Shown in pieces: positions 35,836-46,458 of a stretch of 64,000 nucleotides of DNA. This stretch comes from Candidatus Aenigmatarchaeota archaeon. Its GTDB lineage: Archaea > Aenigmatarchaeota > Aenigmatarchaeia > GW2011-AR5. Below the pieces are notes generated by a model that had not been told where the DNA came from, ran no database searches, and was given only the letters and a program-made list of their open reading frames with translations. The first letter of the stretch is position 1, and each line of letters opens with the position of its first letter. The DNA lies in assembly GCA_016180945.1 (NCBI GenBank), contig JACPAG010000002.1, positions 64,210 to 128,209 on the forward strand, in the 5' to 3' direction. Both the position numbers and the translations under genes were made by a program.

Positions 35836-37833
35836 CTACACCTTTCTCAGAAATCCCGGCCTCGGCTCGAATACAGTCCCTTCGCGCTTTAATCTTTCGA
35901 TTATTTCGTCTATATCTTCGACGCCCCGCGATTCGGCTTCGGCTTTCAGGTCCTCGACAGCTATTTCCCTGGACTCCTTCTGCATGGACTCCAGAACTTC
36001 CATCAGGACTGATATCTTCCTGCGCTTTGTGGCGCTTATCCCGCTTTCTATCCTGTCTATGTCAATCCTTCCGGTCTCCGGCTCCATGCCAAGCTGCGTA
36101 AGCGAATATTTCATCAGCCGTATCGCCCGGTCTGCGTCCTCCGGCCTGACTTTTGTGTCCAGCCTTATTTTGGCGCTGGCCTCGGCCAGCCTTAGCAACG
36201 CCTCGTACTGCCTGAGCGTTATGCTTACAGTGGCTATTTCTTCGCCCGCATACCGGTTTCTCATGTCGACATAAAAATTTTTCAGGGCGTCCGAAGCTTC
36301 GGGCATCAGTTCCAGATTGCTTATCTGCTTTGCATATGCGACATATTTTCGCAAAATGTTTGTGCCGATGAGCGGCTCTATGGCTGCGGGATTTGTCCGC
36401 GACGTTATTATATGGTCCGCCAATTTTTCGTCCGCAATTCTGTCCGGTATGTCCCGCAATGCAAACTTTAAATCAAATCTGGATAAAAGCGTCTCTGGTA
36501 TCTGTATCTGTTCCAGTATCGGGACAAACGGGTCGAAACGGCCGAGCTTGGGATTTGCGCCGGCCAGAACAGCCGTCTGAGCGGGAAGGGTTGCAACAAT
36601 AGACGCCTTCGCTATGCTTACCGTTTCCACGGACGTCGCTTCGTGCATCGCTATCTGGTCGTCCCTGCTCATCTTGTCAAACTCGTCTATCGCTATCAAA
36701 CCTTTGTTGCAAAGAATCAGCGCCCCTGCTTCCAGAACCCATGAACCGATTGCCTCGTTTTTCACCACAGTTGCAGTTAACCCCGCTCCCGAAACGCCGG
36801 AACCTGACACGTAACGTCCTCTGGGCGTCATCGTAGAAACTAACTTGAGCATCTGCGTTTTTCCGACTCCCGGATCCCCTGTCAGCAGGATATGAATATT
36901 TCCGCGTATGCGCGACCCGTCCGGAAGCGTATGAACAATGCCGCCAAATAATTGAAGAACGATGGATTCTTTTATCTCGTCAAATCCGTAGATGCCCGGC
37001 GCTATTGATGCCTTCAGTTTCTCGTATATCTGCGGGTCGGCTGCCATCTCTTTTATCTTCTTCTCGTCTTCAGGCGTTATGTCCAGTTCTTCAAATTCTA
37101 TGTCCGTCGATTCGACATGATTCGCCTCGATGTACATGTCCATCTTCGTGCTCAGCTTCCCTTTTATCCTCTTCGGAAGCTCTTTCAGCGCGCCGACAAT
37201 CCGCAGCCTGTTGCCGGGGTCGGTTTTCTTCTGCATCCTCGGCGTTGTCAAATCTTCTTTCAAAAAAATTGCTATCTCTCCCGGCTGTTCTCCGCTTGTT
37301 ACCTCGAAAGGCTCAACAGCCGTCAGCCATCTTGTGTCGAACATCCTTTTTTCTTTTATGTCAAAATCGCCCCTGCGTCCGCAGCCGCCGTCCGCAAAGG
37401 GTTCTCCGCATACCGTAGGTTTTTGCAGCAAACTTGTTTCCTGCTTGGCTGTCAGGATAGTCCTGCATTCCGGGCATTCAAAGGTCGCCTCGAATATCTG
37501 CGGCTTGACCTCGCTGGCCGCCTTGACGGTTGCGTCTACGCTTATCAGCTTTCCCATGTGCCTCGCCCTTAGGTTCCTTATCCTGATGTTCCGCCTTTCA
37601 GGAAGATTTTTGACCCTGACATTTATTTTTTCTTCGGCGAGATTTTTCGCTGCTGTGTCCAGAGTTTCCAAAACGCGCCGGGGGTCTTCGAGAAGCTGGT
37701 CGGCGATTATAGGATCGGACCTGTCAAGGTCGTTGAAATTTATTACGAGCGCCTTGTCTTCTTTTGCCGACTTCAGAAGCTCGGCATAATATTTTTCCCT
37801 TAAGAAAGAATCCAGCTTGTCGGCGAGCTCCAT
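35836..37833 (-). CDS. mcm: MCM replicative helicase
   Basis: ILLTGDPGVGKTQMLKLVSTMTPRGRYVSGSGVSGAGLTATV; GLIAIDEFDKM; LLSRFDLKF. Confidence 0.95.
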   Translation of the reverse strand: MELADKLDSFLREKYYAELLKSAKEDKALVINFNDLDRSDPIIADQLLEDPRRVLETLDTAAKNLAEEKINVRVKNLPERRNIRIRNLRARHMGKLISVDATVKAASEVKPQIFEATFECPECRTILTAKQETSLLQKPTVCGEPFADGGCGRRGDFDIKEKRMFDTRWLTAVEPFEVTSGEQPGEIAIFLKEDLTTPRMQKKTDPGNRLRIVGALKELPKRIKGKLSTKMDMYIEANHVESTDIEFEELDITPEDEKKIKEMAADPQIYEKLKASIAPGIYGFDEIKESIVLQLFGGIVHTLPDGSRIRGNIHILLTGDPGVGKTQMLKLVSTMTPRGRYVSGSGVSGAGLTATVVKNEAIGSWVLEAGALILCNKGLIAIDEFDKMSRDDQIAMHEATSVETVSIAKASIVATLPAQTAVLAGANPKLGRFDPFVPILEQIQIPETLLSRFDLKFALRDIPDRIADEKLADHIITSRTNPAAIEPLIGTNILRKYVAYAKQISNLELMPEASDALKNFYVDMRNRYAGEEIATVSITLRQYEALLRLAEASAKIRLDTKVRPEDADRAIRLMKYSLTQLGMEPETGRIDIDRIESGISATKRRKISVLMEVLESMQKESREIAVEDLKAEAESRGVEDIDEIIERLKREGTVFEPRPGFLRKV

Positions 37834-37958
37834 TATCCCACAGAAACCTTATTACAGAAAAGTATTTAGTCATTAGATTCTGCCAACCCCTTTGTTTCAT
37901 CTGCTTCGGGTGGAACAGCTAAAATTGTACTTAAAAGGCTTTCTGCAATCTGGAAACT

Positions 37959-38516
37959 GTGAATTATCAGGATAGGATATTAAAGCGGGTAGATACCATT
38001 ATACTCCAGAATCCGGGGCTGAAACCGCTACATGATTTATTTCAGGAATACCTTACAACTGATAATATCAGAAGCATGAGTTTTGGCTCTAAACTCACCG
38101 ACATTCTTAGAATCGCCGGAGTAACGGAAACGCATCCTGCTTACGAAAGAGTTATTTCTGCTGCAGAAGAAGCGGATTTGTACGGCAGTAAATCCGTCAG
38201 GTCTCCACAGGAATACGCATTAATTCAAAGCCCCAGAGGCGAAGAGGGGATAAGCCCGACAAAAGAGCCGTATAGAATTATGGCGTTAGATATGACAGCT
38301 AATTTAGAAGATGTTCAAGAAGCAAGAAAAAGAATAGGACTTAGTTCACACGGATCTTATTTCGGCTTGCCTGTTGACTTCATAAGAATTTCCGTGGAAG
38401 ACATAGATTCGGAAGGAAGGACAACAAGAGACCCCGTCCCTCTGCGAGAAGATGGAACGCCCATGGATCCTTCTGCATATACCTATGCAAGTAATTTCCC
38501 TTTCAGAAGAAAATAA
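37959..38516 (+). CDS. Hypothetical protein
   Basis: 185 aa ORF. Confidence 0.45.
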   Translation: MNYQDRILKRVDTIILQNPGLKPLHDLFQEYLTTDNIRSMSFGSKLTDILRIAGVTETHPAYERVISAAEEADLYGSKSVRSPQEYALIQSPRGEEGISPTKEPYRIMALDMTANLEDVQEARKRIGLSSHGSYFGLPVDFIRISVEDIDSEGRTTRDPVPLREDGTPMDPSAYTYASNFPFRRK

Positions 38517-38526
38517 TTTTAGCCAA

Positions 38527-39069
38527 CTAAACTCCCAGGCTCCTTAATTTTGCTTCCAGCTTTTTCACGGCAATTTTCACGCTGTCCATGCTCTTTGCGC
38601 CGGCGCAGACGACGCGGCCGCTGCTGAATAACAGAAAAGCGACCTTTGGCTCGAAAATTCTGTAAACAAGCCCCGGAAACTGCTCCGGCTCGTATTCGCT
38701 GTCCTCCAGCTGGAAAGCCAGCTGGTCCAGATTCAGGTCTTTTTCAAGATTGACCGCCACGACGATGTTCTCGATCTTGACCTTTATGTTCTCCTCGTTC
38801 ACGCGTATGCCTATGCGCTTTATTTTTTTGACCGTTTTTTTCAGGGCTTCTTTGGCTGCGCTCGGGCTTCTCGCGCCGACGCATATAATTTTCCCGCTCC
38901 TGAATATGAGGGTCGCGACCTTTGGCTCGTCCAGACGGTAAACAAGCCCCGGAAACTGCTCCGGCTCGTATTCGCTGGCTTCCAGGATGCCAAGCAGCTT
39001 GTCAAGAGAAATTATTTTTTTGATATCCGTAGAAGCAACAACATTTTCTATCTTTATCTTTTCAGTCAT
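38527..39069 (-). CDS. tbp: TATA-box binding protein
   Basis: Two imperfect repeats with EYEPEQFPGLVYRLDEPKVATLIFRSGKIICVGARS. Confidence 0.95.
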   Translation of the reverse strand: MTEKIKIENVVASTDIKKIISLDKLLGILEASEYEPEQFPGLVYRLDEPKVATLIFRSGKIICVGARSPSAAKEALKKTVKKIKRIGIRVNEENIKVKIENIVVAVNLEKDLNLDQLAFQLEDSEYEPEQFPGLVYRIFEPKVAFLLFSSGRVVCAGAKSMDSVKIAVKKLEAKLRSLGV

Positions 39070-39172
39070 TCGTACACCCGCAAGAAATCAGTTTATAAAT
39101 ATACTCTATTTAAATATAGCGTAAACTATTTAAATTGTATTTAAATAGGGCAAATTTTCTGCTGCAACTAAG

Positions 39173-39583
39173 GTGATACGATTGGTGCTTTTCAGGGATA
39201 CGATAGGGATAGAGACAGAGAAAGGCATGAGTTTTGTTGACATAACAGACCGGGTCGTAAAGCTTGTTTACGACTGCAAGATAGAAGAAGGCATCTGCAA
39301 CATATTTTTGCCCGGCACGACAGCCGGATTGATGGTAAATGAGAACGACCGCATGCTTATAGAGGACTTCAAGAGGTTTTTCCATACTATAGACGAGAAA
39401 AAATTATACTCCCATCCGAGCAACGCCTTTTCTCATCTCCGGGCGAATCTGTTACGACCAGAGCTAACCATACCTGTTTCTAACCGGAAACTTCTGCTTG
39501 GAAAGTGGCAGAGCATCTTTGTCTGGGAATTCGACGCCGGGCCCAGAAAAAGGGAACTGATTATAAGCGTTGTCGGGGACTAG
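39173..39583 (+). CDS. YjbQ/UPF0047 family protein
   Basis: GICNIFLPGTTAGLMVNEND...HLRANLLRPELTIPV..LLLGKWQSIFVWEFDAGPRKRELIISVVG. Confidence 0.88.
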   Translation: MIRLVLFRDTIGIETEKGMSFVDITDRVVKLVYDCKIEEGICNIFLPGTTAGLMVNENDRMLIEDFKRFFHTIDEKKLYSHPSNAFSHLRANLLRPELTIPVSNRKLLLGKWQSIFVWEFDAGPRKRELIISVVGD

Positions 39584-39604
39584 TTTTGCTTGTGTACGTT
39601 ATAG

Positions 39605-40285
39605 GTGAATACATTTATGAATCTAGCGGCACTCTTGTCAGGCGGAAAGGACTCGATGTATGCGTTATACCTTGCCGGCAGGGAGAATAAAATAACATAC
39701 ATCGTGACGATTACTTCTGAGAATCCGGAATCCTATATGTTCCACGTCCCAAATGTCCATTTGGTGGAGGAACAGGCAAAGCTGATGGGAATAGAGATTA
39801 TTAAGAAAACCACAAAAGGTGAAAAGGAAAAAGAGCTGGAAGATTTGAAATCTGTTTTAGGGACCATAGCCGGAAAGGTAGATGGTATCGTTACTGGCGC
39901 AATAGAAAGCAATTACCAGAAACAGAGGGTAGACAAGATATGCAAGGAGCTTAATTTAAAGTCTCTTGCGCCTTTGTGGCACAAAAGCCCTGAAGGGCTT
40001 TTGAGGTCCATGATAAAGGATGGATTCGAGATAATAATCACCGCCGTAGCCGCACCGCCTCTGGACGACAAATGGCTCGGAAGGAAAATAGACGAAAAGT
40101 GCGTGGAAGAACTAGTGCACCTGAATAAAAAATACGGGATCCATCCGTCAGGCGAAGGGGGCGAGTATGAGTCTCTTGTTCTTGATTGCCCGCTGTTCAA
40201 AAAGAAGTTAGAAGTTTCGGAATCCAAAAAAATATGGGATGAGAAAACGCGAAGCGGGCATTTGGTTGTTGATGCAGTGGCTTGA
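39605..40285 (+). CDS. Diphthamide ammonia ligase-like ATP-PPase (Dph6)
   Basis: AALLSGGKDSMYALYLA; GEGGEYESLVLDCPLF. Confidence 0.88.
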   Translation: MNTFMNLAALLSGGKDSMYALYLAGRENKITYIVTITSENPESYMFHVPNVHLVEEQAKLMGIEIIKKTTKGEKEKELEDLKSVLGTIAGKVDGIVTGAIESNYQKQRVDKICKELNLKSLAPLWHKSPEGLLRSMIKDGFEIIITAVAAPPLDDKWLGRKIDEKCVEELVHLNKKYGIHPSGEGGEYESLVLDCPLFKKKLEVSESKKIWDEKTRSGHLVVDAVA

Positions 40286-40295
40286 TTTATTTCCT

Positions 40296-40388
40296 CAGAG
40301 TATGATACAAGACTTTTAAGCCATACTCTGGGAAATCCAAGTCTCAACAACATACCATGCACTAAAGTACATGGTATTACAAAGACTT
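40296..40388. repeat. Hairpin cluster between convergent genes
   Basis: TTCCTCAGAGTATG..CATACTCTGGGAA; ATACCATG..CATGGTAT; AAGTCT..AGACTT. Confidence 0.5.
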
Positions 40389-41262
40389 ATGATTTCAGGC
40401 TCGTGATTTTCTCCGCTATTGCTCCTTCTACCGGAATGACGGATATCTCTGAATGTATTGTATTGCATGCGACGAACTTATCGACAAGCGGCGATATCGC
40501 TTCTATACCAGTCTGTGAAACGATATGCGCGACGGCGCAGAATATTTTTTTCGCGCCCGCCTTTTTGCATATGTCAATAGCGCTCACCATCGTCGAGCCC
40601 GAACTCACTATGTCGTCGATTAAGATTATTTCCTTGCCGTGAAAATCAGCATCAGCCCTCATCGTAACCTTGCCCGTTTCCAAATCCCTCTCCTTTTCAA
40701 AAAACGCCTTTTCTGCCCTCACTTTCTTTGCCACGGTATTCACAAACGTTTCCGCTCCCGAATCAGGTCCGACAATCACCGGGTTTGGAAAATCAAGCCC
40801 CTTCAGATAATCGCCGATGCATTCGAAGCCGTTTATGTTGTATGCCGGAATCGGCGAGAACGATATCATATCTTTGTCGCGGTCCGCGTGGGATGAGACT
40901 GTAAAAAATCGTGTAGCGCCGGCATCAGCCAGCATTTCAAGAACGAACTTTGCGGAGAATGGCTCCCCTTTCCTGAAAACAGCATCTTGGCGCGAATAAA
41001 CAAAGTAAGGCATCACGACATCTATTTTTTCGACGCCCATCGACTTCAGATTTTTTACAAGAAGAAGAATCTCGATGAAATATCCATTGGGTTTCATGGG
41101 CAGCATCATTCGTTCGGCAACTATTGCATAGTCGTCTTTGACTTCGGAAAGAATGCGGGGGCATACCTCCCAGTCAGGGAATGTCCTTTTTTCTATATCC
41201 GCTGTCTTGCAGTTCAGCAGCTTTGCCAGGCTTTCGGCAAAATTGTGCCCAACCAGAATCAT
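40387..41262 (-). CDS. prs: Ribose-phosphate pyrophosphokinase
   Basis: MPYFVYSRQDAVFRKGEPFSAKFV; IILIDDIVSSGSTMVSAIDICK. Confidence 0.92.
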   Translation of the reverse strand: MILVGHNFAESLAKLLNCKTADIEKRTFPDWEVCPRILSEVKDDYAIVAERMMLPMKPNGYFIEILLLVKNLKSMGVEKIDVVMPYFVYSRQDAVFRKGEPFSAKFVLEMLADAGATRFFTVSSHADRDKDMISFSPIPAYNINGFECIGDYLKGLDFPNPVIVGPDSGAETFVNTVAKKVRAEKAFFEKERDLETGKVTMRADADFHGKEIILIDDIVSSGSTMVSAIDICKKAGAKKIFCAVAHIVSQTGIEAISPLVDKFVACNTIHSEISVIPVEGAIAEKITSLKS

Positions 41263-41286
41263 AATTCTATTAATTTCAGAAGGTAT

Positions 41287-41979
41287 TTATGCTTGTGTCT
41301 TTGCTTCTTGGCTAAATAGGGTGTTCAAGTCTTTTGGTGTTATTTCTGTAAAATCATCTATTATCAGGTCGGGGTTTTCCGAACGCAGGATGGATTTTTT
41401 ATTGGTCGTTGCTAATGCAATGCATCTCATGTTGGCCCTTTTCGCTGCCCGAATTCCTATGCGGCTGTCCTCGAAAACTATGCATCCAGACGGTTTTACA
41501 TCCAATCTTTTTGCTGCCGCAAAAAAAAGTGCCGGCGAGGGTTTTCCTTCTTTGACGTCATCGCTGGACACGATATCAAATTGTTTTTCAAGTCCCAGCA
41601 TTTTTAGCGCAAGCCGTATAGAAACGGTGTTGCCGCCGGAAGCGATTATCTTTTTTATTCCGGATTTATTTATTTCCTTGTTAAATCTGGAAAAGCCTCT
41701 TGTCAATTTTATCCCATTCTCACGAATAAGCTTTTGATATCCTCTGTTCCACCTGACAATCCAGTAGCCTATTCCCTCTTTCGGTTTTATGTTATGTTCA
41801 GCAAAATTTGCTGCTACAATATACGTAGTACCGGTTCCCGGAAACCTGTCAAACCAGTCTTTTTTTGTGACATGTATGCCAAAATGCCTAAAAACCGAGT
41901 TGAACGCCTTCCAATAAGCAATTTCGCTGTCTACTACAACATTGTCCATGTCGAATATAACAGCTTCCAGCAGCAGCAT
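41287..41979 (-). CDS. HAD hydrolase, beta-phosphoglucomutase-like
   Basis: AVIFDMDNVVVDSE; GCIVFEDSRIGIRAAKRANMRCIAL. Confidence 0.82.
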   Translation of the reverse strand: MLLLEAVIFDMDNVVVDSEIAYWKAFNSVFRHFGIHVTKKDWFDRFPGTGTTYIVAANFAEHNIKPKEGIGYWIVRWNRGYQKLIRENGIKLTRGFSRFNKEINKSGIKKIIASGGNTVSIRLALKMLGLEKQFDIVSSDDVKEGKPSPALFFAAAKRLDVKPSGCIVFEDSRIGIRAAKRANMRCIALATTNKKSILRSENPDLIIDDFTEITPKDLNTLFSQEAKTQA

Positions 41980-41984
41980 TGTTA

Positions 41985-42503
41985 TCAGTACTTTATCAGT
42001 GACACAACTTCGTAATTTCTTAGCTTTTCAGCCCCTTTGAGAAACGTCAGCTCGACAAGAAAGAGAAGGCTCAAAACATTACCGCCTAGTTTTTCTACTA
42101 ATTTCGCTGTTGCTAAGGCTGTGCCGCCCGTCGCAAGCAGGTCATCTACAATTATAACATTTTCTCCATTATCTATGGCATCTTTATGCATTTCCAAAGC
42201 CGCTGTTCCATACTCTAGTGTATATTCCTCTTTGATGGTCGTCCACGGCAGCTTTCCGACTTTTCGAACAGGGACAAAGCCGACACCCAGCTCATGAGCC
42301 AGTATCGAACCCAGAATAAAGCCGCGTGAGTCAATGCCAACAACAGCGTCTATGCGCTTCCCAAGGCAGTGATACTTCATTTCATGTATCGCTTGTTTAA
42401 GCGCAACAGGGTCTTTAAGCAGCGGCGTGATGTCCCTGAAAACGATGCCCTTTTTCGGGAAATCAGGCACGTCCCGGATTCTGGATTTCAGGTCCATTAT
42501 CAT
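41985..42503 (-). CDS. apt: Adenine phosphoribosyltransferase
   Basis: IRDVPDFPKKGIVFRDITPLL; NVIIVDDLLATGGTALAT. Confidence 0.93.
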   Translation of the reverse strand: MIMDLKSRIRDVPDFPKKGIVFRDITPLLKDPVALKQAIHEMKYHCLGKRIDAVVGIDSRGFILGSILAHELGVGFVPVRKVGKLPWTTIKEEYTLEYGTAALEMHKDAIDNGENVIIVDDLLATGGTALATAKLVEKLGGNVLSLLFLVELTFLKGAEKLRNYEVVSLIKY

Positions 42504-42506
42504 CCC

Positions 42507-43229
42507 TTAAATTCTTCTACTTCTTTCATCTATTAAAAACAGCATGTCAGTAAGTGTCGAAATAAGCAACACGTCCGCTGGTTTGTTTTTGGGTACAGCC
42601 AAGCCTTTTCTTACCAGAAGCAGCGTATTCTCAGGACTTATTCCTGCCCCTCTTCCGGCATCAGCGTCTTTCAGTGTATCGCCAACAACATATGAACCTC
42701 CCACTCCTGCGCCTGCCAGTCTTAACGCTTCTGTCACGGCTTTCGGGCTCTTTGCTATCTCATCGCCTCCGACAATCGCCAGTTCGCTGCCGTAGTGGAA
42801 AAAGTCCAGCATATTGTTTCTCCACAAGGTTTCTATAACCGTTCCCCTGTCTGAATTCGAAAATGCGGCTGTATTGAAGCCTCTTGATCTAATGCCTTCC
42901 AGAGCAGGAATTGCGTCTTCGTAAGCCGTGCATCTGGGCCCGGATTCCCTTATCGCCTTGAAATATTTCTCTGTAGCACGAGCGACATACTGTGCAAGCT
43001 CTTCCTTTGGAATTCCAGCGGCTGCCAGGAATTGTTCCATGTACCATGGTACGGAATTGCCATAATGCTCCTTGATCCATTCAGGTCTGAAAAGCGTGTA
43101 AGGCACGGACAAACCGCCGTAATTGGACGCCCTTATGGCATATTTCGCAGCTTCCGCCAGCTGACCTGGTATGTCCCTCCGGTTTACAAGAACATCGTCA
43201 ACGTCGAACAGCACGCCTTTGTATGGCAT
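42507..43229 (-). CDS. HAD family hydrolase
   Basis: GVLFDVDDVLVNRRD; YVVGDTLKDADAGRGAGI. Confidence 0.78.
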   Translation of the reverse strand: MPYKGVLFDVDDVLVNRRDIPGQLAEAAKYAIRASNYGGLSVPYTLFRPEWIKEHYGNSVPWYMEQFLAAAGIPKEELAQYVARATEKYFKAIRESGPRCTAYEDAIPALEGIRSRGFNTAAFSNSDRGTVIETLWRNNMLDFFHYGSELAIVGGDEIAKSPKAVTEALRLAGAGVGGSYVVGDTLKDADAGRGAGISPENTLLLVRKGLAVPKNKPADVLLISTLTDMLFLIDERSRRI

Positions 43230-43258
43230 GCATAGAAATTAGAAGAAATGTTTTTAAG

Positions 43259-44038
43259 CTACAGCCTAGCCCCTTGCAACGCACTAGCGCATATGCACTT
43301 TCTTTCCTTCGATATTTTCGGCACTATATTGAATATCAGCTTCTTTATCTTCTCATTGTTCTGGTCGAAAACTCGCAAAACCTCTTCTATGCTTACCGGC
43401 TTTATTGCCGGGTCGTCCTTGACGCCCGTATCATAATCTGTTACAATAGAAATATTTGCATAGCATATCTCCTGCTCTCTGGCCAGGATACATTCCGGAT
43501 ACTGCGTCATGTTGATGATGTCGAACCCCATAGACCGGTACATGCCGCTTTCTGCGTGCGTGGCGAATCGCGGACCTTGTATAACTACAATAGTGCCTTT
43601 TTCGTGCACAGGCAGTCCCATTGTTTTGGCTGCAGAAATCAGTAATTGGCGAAGCTCAGGGCAGTAAGGCTCATGCGAAGCTATATGAACGGTTTCGTTA
43701 TCGTAGAATGTATCGTCCCGCCTTGTAAAATTCACAAACTGGTCAGGAACTAAAAATTCGCCGGGCTTGATTTCTTTTTTCAAAGAGCCGACAGCAGAAG
43801 GCGCTATAATCCTGCTGACGCCAAGCTCTTTGAACGCCCAGATGTTCGCCTTGTACGGGATTTTATGCGGCGGGTATTGATGGCGCTCGCCATGCCGGGC
43901 GATGAACGCGACGTCCCTGCCAGCAATTTTTCCGACAGTTACCTTAGAACTAGGCCTGCCATACGGCGTTTCTATCTCCCTTGCTTCCGGATTTTCCAGC
44001 AACGAGTAAAACCCAGAACCCCCAAAAACGCCTATCAT
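43259..44038 (-). CDS. mtnP: S-methyl-5'-thioadenosine/inosine phosphorylase
   Basis: GVFGGSGFYSLL; ARHGERHQYPPHKIPYKANIWAFKELGV; QGPRFATHAESGMYRSMG. Confidence 0.92.
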   Translation of the reverse strand: MIGVFGGSGFYSLLENPEAREIETPYGRPSSKVTVGKIAGRDVAFIARHGERHQYPPHKIPYKANIWAFKELGVSRIIAPSAVGSLKKEIKPGEFLVPDQFVNFTRRDDTFYDNETVHIASHEPYCPELRQLLISAAKTMGLPVHEKGTIVVIQGPRFATHAESGMYRSMGFDIINMTQYPECILAREQEICYANISIVTDYDTGVKDDPAIKPVSIEEVLRVFDQNNEKIKKLIFNIVPKISKERKCICASALQGARL

Positions 44039-44040
44039 TT

Positions 44041-45288
44041 TTACGTTCCCTCATGCCACGACGCCAAATAGCGCTTCTGCGCCTCTGTTAACTCATCTAT
44101 TTGTATCCCCAGCGCCTCCAGCTGTATTTTCGCCACCATATGGTCGACGTCGTCAGGCAGCTTGTAAACTTTCGGCTCAAGATTGCCTTGATTCTTGACA
44201 ATATACTCCACAGCCAGCGACTGGTTCATGAACGACATGCTCATTATTTCTGAAGGGTGCCCTTCGGCCGCGGCCAGGTTTATCAGCCGCCCGTCGCCCA
44301 GGACAAATATTCTTTTCCCGTCAAGCGTGTATTCATCCATGAAAGGCCTTATCCTTCTTTTCTTCGACACGCCTTCCAGTCCTTCTATATCTATTTCTAT
44401 GTTAAAGTGCCCGCTGTTTGCGAGCATGGCGCCGTCCTTCATTTTCCTTATGCTGTCCACAAAAATCGCGTGCTTGGTTCCAGTGACTGTGACAAATATA
44501 TCGCCTATCTCAGCCGCTTGGCTCATGGGCAGGACGCGAAATCCGTCCATAACTGCCTGCAGCGCCTTGAACGGGTCGACTTCTGTGACTATAACGTTAG
44601 ACCCCATGCCTTTTGCCCTGACAGCCACGCCTTTGCCGCAGTTGCCGTAGCCGGCAACGACAAAGTTCTTTCCTGCCAGCAGGATATTTGTCGCGCGGAG
44701 TATGCCGTCAATAGTAGACTGCCCGGTCCCGATGAAGTTGTCCATCAGATGCTTTGTCTTTGAATCGTTGACGGCAATCATCGGATACTTTAGCGCGTTG
44801 TCCCTCTCCATCGCGCGCAAACGGATGACGCCGGTTGTAGTTTCTTCCGCCCCGCCTATAATTCCTTTCAAAAGGTCTGTTCTCTTCAAATGGACCTCGC
44901 TCACGAGGTCGCAACCGTCGTCTATGGTTATGTTCGGCCTGAAATCCAGGACTTTGTTCAGGTTCCTGTAATACTCCTCTTTTGTTTCGCCCTTCCAGCT
45001 GTAAACATCAAACCCCTGGCTGGCCAGCGCAGCAGCAACGTCGTCCTGCGTGCTGAGCGGGTTGCAGCCGGTGATGGCAACAGACGCGCCGGCCGCGTCT
45101 ATGGTCCTTGCCAGCGCAGCCGTCTCTTTCGTTACATGCAGGGCCATGCCCACCTTCAATCCGGAAAGCGGCTCCTCTTCAGCAAAGCGTTTCTTTATGC
45201 GCATGAGACCTTTCATCTGCATCTCTGCCAGCTCTATCTGTTTTTCCCCGTGTTCTGCAAGACTGATATCTTTCACGTCGTATGGCAT
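44041..45288 (-). CDS. ahcY: Adenosylhomocysteinase
   Basis: TGQSTIDGILRATNILLAGKNFVVAGYGNCGKGVAVRAKGMG. Confidence 0.95.
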   Translation of the reverse strand: MPYDVKDISLAEHGEKQIELAEMQMKGLMRIKKRFAEEEPLSGLKVGMALHVTKETAALARTIDAAGASVAITGCNPLSTQDDVAAALASQGFDVYSWKGETKEEYYRNLNKVLDFRPNITIDDGCDLVSEVHLKRTDLLKGIIGGAEETTTGVIRLRAMERDNALKYPMIAVNDSKTKHLMDNFIGTGQSTIDGILRATNILLAGKNFVVAGYGNCGKGVAVRAKGMGSNVIVTEVDPFKALQAVMDGFRVLPMSQAAEIGDIFVTVTGTKHAIFVDSIRKMKDGAMLANSGHFNIEIDIEGLEGVSKKRRIRPFMDEYTLDGKRIFVLGDGRLINLAAAEGHPSEIMSMSFMNQSLAVEYIVKNQGNLEPKVYKLPDDVDHMVAKIQLEALGIQIDELTEAQKRYLASWHEGT

Positions 45289-45380
45289 GATTACATCAAC
45301 ACTGATTGGCTAATCTAATTCCTTTTATAAGCGAAGTAATATTCAATGAAAGGTTTAAATTGATTTTTGTCTTAGCCTAC

Positions 45381-46277
45381 TCAGAATCTCACCATCGCCT
45401 CAAATTCACTGTAACGCGCTTCAATGTCATTCATGGTTATTTTCTTAAGCCTGTTGAGGCTGAAGTCCTCGACGTTGAACGAGGCGACAGCCGAGCCGTA
45501 AACGATCGCTTTTCTCACGGAACTTTCATCAAAGCCGTTTTTTGAAAGGTAGCCGATAAATGCGCCGGCAAAACTGTCGCCTGCGCCCGTCGGGTCTCTT
45601 ACATTCTCCAGCGGGTACCCGGGAAGGGAAAAGATTTTTGAATCCGTTAAAAGCAGCGCGCCGTCCTCGCCCTTTTTTATTATGACGGCGTCAGGCCCCA
45701 GCGAGAGCATCTTTCTTCCGGCACTTATCAGGTTTGTTGTTTTGAGCAGTTCCCTCGCCTCCGAATCATTCAGCAAAAACACGTTCGATTTTTTGATGAC
45801 TTCCATCAGCTGTTCCCGTTTTTTTTCAATCCAGTAGTTCATCGTATCAGCCACGACCAGTTTGGGATTCATCTGGCTTAAAACAGTCAGCTGCAGCGCC
45901 GGGTCTATGTTCGCAAGAAAGAGGTTTTTTGATTTCTTATAGTCTTCCGGCAGCTCAGGAGAAAAATTTTCGAAAACATTGAGCTGCGTCTCTGTTGTAT
46001 GCGCCTGGTTCATGTCATATTCATAATAGCCGCTCCATCTGAACGTTTTGCCGTTCGATGTTTTGATGCCCGCCGTTGATATGTCCCTTGAACGGAGCAG
46101 TTCAATATGCTCTTCCGGAAAATCATCGCCGACAACGCCTACGATGCCGGGCCTTGAAAAAAAGCTTGCGGCAAAGGCGGCGTAGCTCGCTGCGCCGCCC
46201 AAGGCGTCAGAAACAGCGCCGAACGGAGTTTTGACGCTGTCTAGAGCAACCGACCCGACGATGACGATATCGACCAT
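45381..46277 (-). CDS. PfkB-family sugar/nucleoside kinase
   Basis: VDIVIVGSVALDSVKTPFG; VRDPTGAGDSFAGAFIGYL; start chosen at MVDIVIVG. Confidence 0.85.
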   Translation of the reverse strand: MVDIVIVGSVALDSVKTPFGAVSDALGGAASYAAFAASFFSRPGIVGVVGDDFPEEHIELLRSRDISTAGIKTSNGKTFRWSGYYEYDMNQAHTTETQLNVFENFSPELPEDYKKSKNLFLANIDPALQLTVLSQMNPKLVVADTMNYWIEKKREQLMEVIKKSNVFLLNDSEARELLKTTNLISAGRKMLSLGPDAVIIKKGEDGALLLTDSKIFSLPGYPLENVRDPTGAGDSFAGAFIGYLSKNGFDESSVRKAIVYGSAVASFNVEDFSLNRLKKITMNDIEARYSEFEAMVRF

Positions 46278-46458
46278 GATGATAATGATGAACAGAAAAC
46301 TTAAAAACTGAAAAAATATGCTAAATATCACTTTTGCCTTACTTAATAAGGTTAAGAGAGATTTTCTTTGCTTCTATCCTTCGCTAATCAGAAAGAATCA
46401 AAACACCTCTAAACCCTATTTTCTTAAGGTTTTCAAGGCAAGTTCCTCAATAGATATT

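Noticed and set aside
37834-37958. Possible replication origin next to mcm
   Set aside because: No convincing ORB/mini-ORB repeats and no Cdc6/Orc1 gene in the window
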